A stretch of DNA of 9,847 bases, from NCBI GenBank assembly GCA_947629615.1, contig CANRER010000048.1, positions 1 to 9,847 on the forward strand. The letters run 5' to 3'. A program made the position numbers and the translations under genes. The number at the start of each line of letters is the position of its first letter. The stretch's first letter is position 1. This DNA comes from an uncultured Clostridia bacterium. Lineage in GTDB: Bacteria > Bacillota > Clostridia > UMGS1883. This document shows, piece by piece, positions 6,712 through 9,847 of this stretch. The notes beneath the pieces are model-generated. The model ran no database searches. It saw nothing but the letters and a program-made list of their open reading frames with translations, and was not told the origin of the DNA.

Positions 6712-7104
6712 CTAATCGGCGTAGAAAGCGTCCTTGATTATTTCAAGCCTCGGCCTATCCCCGGCGTAAACCTCGACCACGTCGAAGCGGGCCGGCGCAT
6801 TTTCGAGGCCGTTTTTCAGCATATAGACCTCCGCCGCGCGGACAAGGCGGGCCCGCTTTGCGGCGGAAACCGTTTCGGCGGGCGTGCCATAATCGCCGCG
6901 GCTGCGGGCGCGAACCTCCACAAAGCAAAGGCAGTTCCCGTCCATAGCCACAACGTCCAACTCGCCCACGCGGTGAACCGAAAAATTCCGCGCCAAAATT
7001 TTATAGCCCTGCTTTTTCAGCAAACGGACGGCCAGCTCCTCGCCTCGGCTGCCGACGTCCTTTTTAGATAAATTTTTTGACGAAAAGATCTCTGTGAGCT
7101 TCAC
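6712..7104 (-). CDS. yraN: YraN / UPF0102 family nuclease-like protein
   Basis: This small protein of about 130 residues has the UPF0102 pattern: GSRGEELAVRLLKKQGYKIL near the N-terminus, then GELDVVAMDG with FVEVRARS, and TVSAAKRARLVRAAEVYM. This is the restriction-endonuclease-like fold, with acidic residues (about Glu48, Asp50, Glu63) where the family keeps its nuclease-type site. The usual Lys of FVEVKxR is Arg here. The biological role is unproven. The start is uncertain: GTG 7104-7102 lies 10 nt after AGGGAG, while TTG 7113 is only 1 nt from that site, so I prefer the GTG. Either way the 5' end overlaps rnhB by about 40-50 bp. The rnhB-yraN pairing is common in bacteria. Confidence 0.85.
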   Translation of the reverse strand: MKLTEIFSSKNLSKKDVGSRGEELAVRLLKKQGYKILARNFSVHRVGELDVVAMDGNCLCFVEVRARSRGDYGTPAETVSAAKRARLVRAAEVYMLKNGLENAPARFDVVEVYAGDRPRLEIIKDAFYAD

Positions 7105-7687
7105 AGGCCCCAAACTCCCTGAGCGCCTCTATGTGCCGCTTCGTGCCGTAGCCCTTGTGGGCGGCGAAGCCGTACTGAGGATATTTTTTATCCAATTCCA
7201 GCATATAGCGGTCGCGGCTGACCTTCGCCAAAATCGACGCGGCGGCCACGTTGGCGCTTTTGCTGTCGCCCTTTACGAGCGTCATGAACGGAATTGGGCA
7301 ATCGTTAAAGGCGTTGCCGTCGATTATGGCAAAATCGGCGTTTATCTGCCCGATGGCCCTTTTCATCGCGAGAAAGGCGGCGTTGCGAATGTTTATCTCC
7401 GCAATCTCGGCCACGGTGGCCCTTGCCACCGCGTAGGAAAGCGCCCGCTCGCAAATCACGCCGAAAAGCTCCTCGCGCCGCTTTTCCGTCAGCTTTTTGC
7501 TGTCGTCAAGGCCGGGGATTATCAGCCCGCGCGGCAACGCCACCGCCGCGGCGAACACGTCGCCCGCGAGCGGCCCCCGCCCGGCCTCGTCGGCTCCGCA
7601 CACTATTGAGTAGCCCTCGCCGTAAAGCCGCTCCTCCTCGCTCCACATGGAAAGAAGCCGCCTCTCCTCGTCCTCTTTTGTTCTCAT
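7064..7687 (-). CDS. rnhB: Ribonuclease HII
   Basis: RNase HII cuts the RNA strand of RNA-DNA hybrids and starts removal of single ribonucleotides from DNA. The 207-residue protein has the family start motif GADEAGRGPLAGDV with Asp33 and Glu34, then Asp123 (FAIIDGN) and Asp141 (VKGDSKS), completing the DEDD metal site. ASILAKVSRDRYM and YPQYGFAAHKGYGTKRH follow as expected. The ATG at 7687-7685 is chosen because GGAG (7699-7696) lies 8 nt before it. A longer frame from TTG 7711 would overlap ylqF and has no binding site. It lies 16 bp after ylqF and overlaps yraN at its 3' end. Confidence 0.96.
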   Translation of the reverse strand: MRTKEDEERRLLSMWSEEERLYGEGYSIVCGADEAGRGPLAGDVFAAAVALPRGLIIPGLDDSKKLTEKRREELFGVICERALSYAVARATVAEIAEINIRNAAFLAMKRAIGQINADFAIIDGNAFNDCPIPFMTLVKGDSKSANVAAASILAKVSRDRYMLELDKKYPQYGFAAHKGYGTKRHIEALREFGACEAHRDLFVKKFI

Positions 7688-7703
7688 TCGCTTATCTCCG
7701 TTT

Positions 7704-8543
7704 TCATTCAACCGTTATGCGCCCGAGCTTCCCCGAGCGGAATTCGTCAAGCACCGCGTTCGCGCCGCGCAGTAAATCGGCCTCGCCGCCCTTCACGACA
7801 AAGCCCCGTCGGCGGCACAGAGCCTCCAATACGGCGAGCCCGTCCGGCTCGTCGGAGGGGTTCACCTTATACCTTTCCTCCAGCGCGGAGGGGTAGTTTT
7901 CCTTCAAAAAGGCGCAAAGCTCGGCGGCGACCTCCTCCACGTCGAGAACGTCGTCCTTTATCGCCCCGGTAAAGGCGAGGTTGAGCGCGGTTTGGCGGTC
8001 GTCGAACTTGGGCCACAGTATGCCGGGGGTGTCGAGCAGGAGATATCCGTTTTTCAGCGTTATCCACTGCTTGCCCCGCGTAACGCCGGGGCGGTCGCCC
8101 ACCTTGGCGGCGGCCCTGCCGCCCAGCTTGTTGATGACGGAGCTTTTGCCCACATTCGGTATGCCGCAGACCATTATCTTAAGGGGCTTGCTCACAAGCC
8201 CCTTTTCCCTGTCCTTTTCGCGCTTCGAGGCCATGAGCCTTTCGGCGGCGGCGGTGAACTTCGCCGCGCCGCGTCCGTCGGAGGCCGAGGTGCAGACCAC
8301 GGGCAGGCCCTCGGCCTCGAAGCGCCGCTGCCACCCTTCGGTCGCCGAAGGGTCGGCGAGGTCGCACTTATTTATAACGATAAAGCTTTTTTTGTTCCCC
8401 AAAAGAGAGGGCAGCTCGGGATTGCGGCTGCTTTGGGGGCAGCGCGCGTCCACAATTTCGGCCACGCAGTCGCACAGGCGGATATTTTCCTCTATCATGC
8501 GGCGGGTCTTGGCCATATGCCCCGGGAACCACTGAATTTCCAC
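7704..8543 (-). CDS. ylqF: Ribosome biogenesis GTPase YlqF/RbgA
   Basis: RbgA is a circularly permuted GTPase needed for late 50S subunit assembly in Firmicutes. The 279-residue protein starts with the typical MEIQWFPGHMAKT. Its G motifs come in permuted order: G4 NKCD (58-61), then G1 GIPNVGKSS (126-134), a G2-region Thr in RPGVTRG and G3 DTPG (171-174). The C-terminal domain (about 190-279) is the RNA-binding part. The start is GTG 8543-8541, sharing one base with the TAG stop of lepB (8545-8543), and a GGTGA motif just upstream is the only binding site. This suggests coupling to lepB. The placement between lepB and rnhB matches the usual Firmicutes order. Confidence 0.96.
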   Translation of the reverse strand: MEIQWFPGHMAKTRRMIEENIRLCDCVAEIVDARCPQSSRNPELPSLLGNKKSFIVINKCDLADPSATEGWQRRFEAEGLPVVCTSASDGRGAAKFTAAAERLMASKREKDREKGLVSKPLKIMVCGIPNVGKSSVINKLGGRAAAKVGDRPGVTRGKQWITLKNGYLLLDTPGILWPKFDDRQTALNLAFTGAIKDDVLDVEEVAAELCAFLKENYPSALEERYKVNPSDEPDGLAVLEALCRRRGFVVKGGEADLLRGANAVLDEFRSGKLGRITVE

Positions 8544-9160
8544 TACTTCACCCCGCCAAAGGAGCCGAACGGCCAGAAGCGCAGCACGGCTCTGCCGACA
8601 ACGTCCTCCTTTTTGACGGCTCCGATATAGCGGCTGTCTTGGCTGTTGTTGCGGTTGTCGCCCATGAGGAAAAGCTCGTCCTCGCCGAGGTCTATCGAGG
8701 TTATGGTGTTAGGCGACTGCGGGGGATCCATCGGCTCGGCGATATAGGGCTCGTCGAGCCTTTCGCCGTCCACATAGACCGCGTTCTCGGAGTAGTCGAT
8801 ATCGACGTGCTGCCCGCCGGTCGCGATAACGCGCTTCACCCAGTATATCCTGTCAAGTACGTTCGTATCGACGTTCTTGCTTTCCGGCGCGAAAATCACA
8901 ATGTCGCCCCGCTCCGGCTCGTAGCCGAGGCGCCACACGATAAGGCGGTCGTTATTGGCGAGGGTGTTGTTCATCGAGCTGCCGTCCACCCGCACGACGG
9001 TGAAAACGAAGCTGCGTATCAAAAGGGCGGCCAGCACCGCTATGACAATGGCCTCGACCCATTCCATAAGCTCACGCCCCAAGGACTTTTTCTTTTTTTC
9101 GCCCTCGCCCTCGGCGGGGGCCTCCTGCCCGTTCTGAACGGGCTGTGTGTTTTCGTCCAT
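8543..9160 (-). CDS. lepB: Signal peptidase I
   Basis: Type I signal peptidase removes signal peptides from exported proteins on the outer face of the membrane. The 205-residue protein has a charged, disordered N-terminus with KKKKS (22-26), one membrane anchor (about 35-55) and the catalytic domain. The nucleophile is Ser62 in VDGSSMNNTL, the general base Lys109 in YWVKRVIA, and the conserved box MGDNRNNSQDSR spans 166-177. Asn replaces the common Pro after SM, a variation I regard as harmless. ATG 9160-9158 is chosen because AAGGAG (9173-9168) lies 7 nt upstream; the longer frame to 9226 runs through the intergenic hairpin and has no binding site. The gene lies 77 bp after rplS and overlaps ylqF by one base. 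Confidence 0.96.
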   Translation of the reverse strand: MDENTQPVQNGQEAPAEGEGEKKKKSLGRELMEWVEAIVIAVLAALLIRSFVFTVVRVDGSSMNNTLANNDRLIVWRLGYEPERGDIVIFAPESKNVDTNVLDRIYWVKRVIATGGQHVDIDYSENAVYVDGERLDEPYIAEPMDPPQSPNTITSIDLGEDELFLMGDNRNNSQDSRYIGAVKKEDVVGRAVLRFWPFGSFGGVK

Positions 9161-9194
9161 ACTATATCTCCTTCCGCGCAAATGAATACTCCCG

Positions 9195-9200
9195 ATTATA
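9195..9200 (-). promoter_or_regulatory. Possible -10 element in front of lepB (weak)
   Basis: A perfect TATAAT lies 34 bp upstream of the lepB ATG, just behind the hairpin. No good -35 box sits at 16-18 bp; TTGTCC is 20 bp away and forms part of the hairpin stem. It may be chance or a weak internal promoter for lepB-yraN. Confidence 0.3.
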
Positions 9201-9205
9201 CGCAC

Positions 9206-9232
9206 AAAGGGCTGCCCGGCGGACAACCCTTT
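9206..9232 (-). promoter_or_regulatory. 12-bp hairpin between rplS and lepB
   Basis: AAAGGGTTGTCC and GGGCAGCCCTTT pair over 12 bp (two G-U pairs) around a GCC loop, 5 nt after the rplS stop. The downstream sequence (GTGCGTATAATC) has no U tract, so it is not a standard terminator. It may stabilise the rplS 3' end or attenuate transcription into lepB, giving more L19 than signal peptidase. Confidence 0.6.
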
Positions 9233-9237
9233 TCGCT

Positions 9238-9579
9238 TTACAGTCTTTCCGTGACCTTTGCCGCCTTGCCCACTCTGCCGCGCAGGTAGTAGAGCTTGGC
9301 GCGTCTTACCTTACCGTGGCGAACGACCTCGATATGGTCGATGCTGGGGGAGTTGACGGGGAACGTCCTCTCCACGCCCACGCCGTAGGAAATGCGGCGA
9401 ACGGTGAAGGTTTCCTGGATGCCGCCGTGCTTTTTGCTGATGACCGTTCCCTCGAACATCTGCACGCGCTCCTTGTTGCCCTCCTTAATCTTCACATACA
9501 GCTTGATGGTGTCGCCGATTTGAAGCTTGGGGAGGTCAGTCCTGATCTGATCCTGAGTGATTGCCTTTAATACGTCCAC
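9238..9579 (-). CDS. rplS: 50S ribosomal protein L19
   Basis: L19 is a large-subunit protein at the 30S-50S interface. The 113-residue length is normal. Family segments are present in order: LPKLQIGDTIKLYVKIKEGNK-type beta start (about 16-35), RVQMFEGTVISKKHGG (38-53), ETFTVRRISYGVGVERTFPV (56-75), SPSIDHIEVVRHGKVRRAKLYYLR (77-100) and a basic tail. GTG 9579-9577 is the start, with AAAGGAG (9594-9588) 8 nt upstream. It is first in its unit, has a strong promoter, and carries a leader that can pair with its own binding site. The classical upstream neighbour trmD is not present here. Confidence 0.98.
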   Translation of the reverse strand: MDVLKAITQDQIRTDLPKLQIGDTIKLYVKIKEGNKERVQMFEGTVISKKHGGIQETFTVRRISYGVGVERTFPVNSPSIDHIEVVRHGKVRRAKLYYLRGRVGKAAKVTERL

Positions 9580-9584
9580 TCTGA

Positions 9585-9661
9585 CCGCTCCTTTCTAAAC
9601 CCGCCGTGCGGCGGTAAATATATGAGCGTTCTTACGAAGGTTGCAGCGGACCGCCCATCAT
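9585..9661 (-). promoter_or_regulatory. Structured 5' leader of rplS, candidate L19 autoregulatory element
   Basis: The predicted transcript carries about 80 nt before the rplS GTG. A 5' segment CCGCT-GCAA-CCTT (9649-9637) can pair with AAGG-AGCGG (9593-9585), nine pairs with a GCAA bulge. This covers the Shine-Dalgarno sequence AAAGGAG. Inside lies a hairpin CCGCC-GCAC-GGCGG (9614-9601). An upstream GGCGG (9655-9651) could instead pair with the CCGCC arm, giving an alternative fold. Ribosomal protein leaders for L19 are known in Firmicutes (Rfam L19_leader). Whether this belongs to that family is inference from position and pairing only. Confidence 0.5.
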
Positions 9662-9667
9662 TTTTGG

Positions 9668-9735
9668 ATTATACCATAAGATTTAATTAATTGCAAGAGT
9701 TTTTTTCAAAATTTTCAAATTTTTTGCCGCGCGCC
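9668..9735 (-). promoter_or_regulatory. Strong promoter of the rplS operon, with A/T-rich upstream element
   Basis: TTGCAA (9696-9691) and a perfect TATAAT (9673-9668) are 17 bp apart, with TG one base before the -10 box. Upstream of the -35 box (about 9697-9725) the minus strand has runs of A and T (AAAAAATTTG, AAAATTTTG, AAAAAAAC) resembling a UP element, as expected for a ribosomal protein promoter. The rest of this intergenic stretch contains no gene and no clear terminator for the upstream gene. Confidence 0.85.
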
Positions 9736-9736
9736 C

Positions 9737-9847
9737 TTAAAACTCCTGCGTAAAGCCGATTACGTCAAAATTCAGGCCGGAGCCGTTTTCTATCAAGGCC
9801 ATGGAGTTCAGCTCGTCGGTCTTGGTGCGGAAGGCCACGTTTGACGC
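9737..9847 (-). CDS. C-terminal end of an unidentified protein (partial)
   Basis: One minus-strand frame is open from the right edge of the window to a TAA at 9739-9737, giving 36 residues that begin ASNVAFRTKTDELNS and end NFDVIGFTQEF. Third-codon positions are GC-rich as in the neighbouring genes, supporting real coding sequence. I do not recognise the family. It is not an obvious TrmD or RimM C-terminus, the usual partners upstream of rplS. The rplS promoter starts just downstream of its stop. Confidence 0.55.
   Translation of the reverse strand, partial: ASNVAFRTKTDELNSMALIENGSGLNFDVIGFTQEF

Noticed and set aside
7064..7711. Longer rnhB starting at TTG 7711
   Set aside because: It would overlap the ylqF stop and has no binding site. 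The ATG at 7687 has GGAG at 8 nt.
8543..9226. Longer lepB reading from 9226
   Set aside because: The extra 22 residues run through the intergenic hairpin and lack a ribosome binding site. AAGGAG sits correctly before the ATG at 9160.
1..9847. CRISPR array, tRNA, rRNA, insertion sequence or prophage genes
   Set aside because: I saw no regularly spaced repeats, cloverleaf-like sequence, transposase or integrase motifs, or phage proteins on either strand. The genes are tightly packed housekeeping genes.

Overview
The window is a gene-dense, GC-rich stretch in which every gene I can support lies on the minus strand, so the biological order runs from the high to the low coordinates. Gene content points to a Gram-positive Clostridia-type bacterium, possibly Oscillospirales-like: a rplS-lepB-ylqF/rbgA-rnhB-yraN run, an ecfA1-ecfA2-ecfT-truA block, clear AGGAG-type ribosome binding sites, and frequent GTG/TTG starts. 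This placement is inferred from gene order and protein style only.

Region A (9847 to about 6665) begins with the last 36 codons of an unidentified gene. A strong promoter (TTGCAA, 17 bp, TATAAT) follows, then an ~80-nt leader that can fold onto the rplS ribosome binding site. Next come rplS (ribosomal protein L19), lepB (signal peptidase I), ylqF/rbgA (50S assembly GTPase), rnhB (RNase HII) and yraN (UPF0102 nuclease-like protein). A GC-rich hairpin with a T-rich tail closes this unit. A 12-bp hairpin without a U tract sits between rplS and lepB and may adjust stoichiometry.

Region B (about 6655 to 721) starts directly behind that terminator with its own promoter (TTGCAT, 17 bp, TATAAT). It holds a class I SAM-dependent methyltransferase, the shared energising module of a group II ECF vitamin/metal transporter (EcfA1, EcfA2, EcfT), truA (tRNA pseudouridine synthase), a membrane-anchored DUF5711-like protein and a CvpA-family membrane protein. 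Genes from ecfA1 to DUF5711 overlap or lie within 13 bp of each other, which suggests one translationally coupled operon. No EcfS substrate-binding subunit is in the window, as expected for a module shared by distant S components.

Region C (about 724 to 1) has a promoter whose -35 box overlaps the cvpA stop codon and drives lysA (diaminopimelate decarboxylase, last step of lysine synthesis). As given, lysA carries a frameshift at about 179-182: the reading frame changes exactly where the family has a PGIDAHTH-type segment, consistent with loss of 13 nt between two GCCC copies. It is either a real broken lysA or a sequence/assembly error.

This is mostly core housekeeping sequence. I found no mobile element, CRISPR array, tRNA, rRNA or defence system, and no evidence for a wholly new system. 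The observations most worth checking are the lysA frameshift, the structured rplS leader and the rplS-lepB hairpin.
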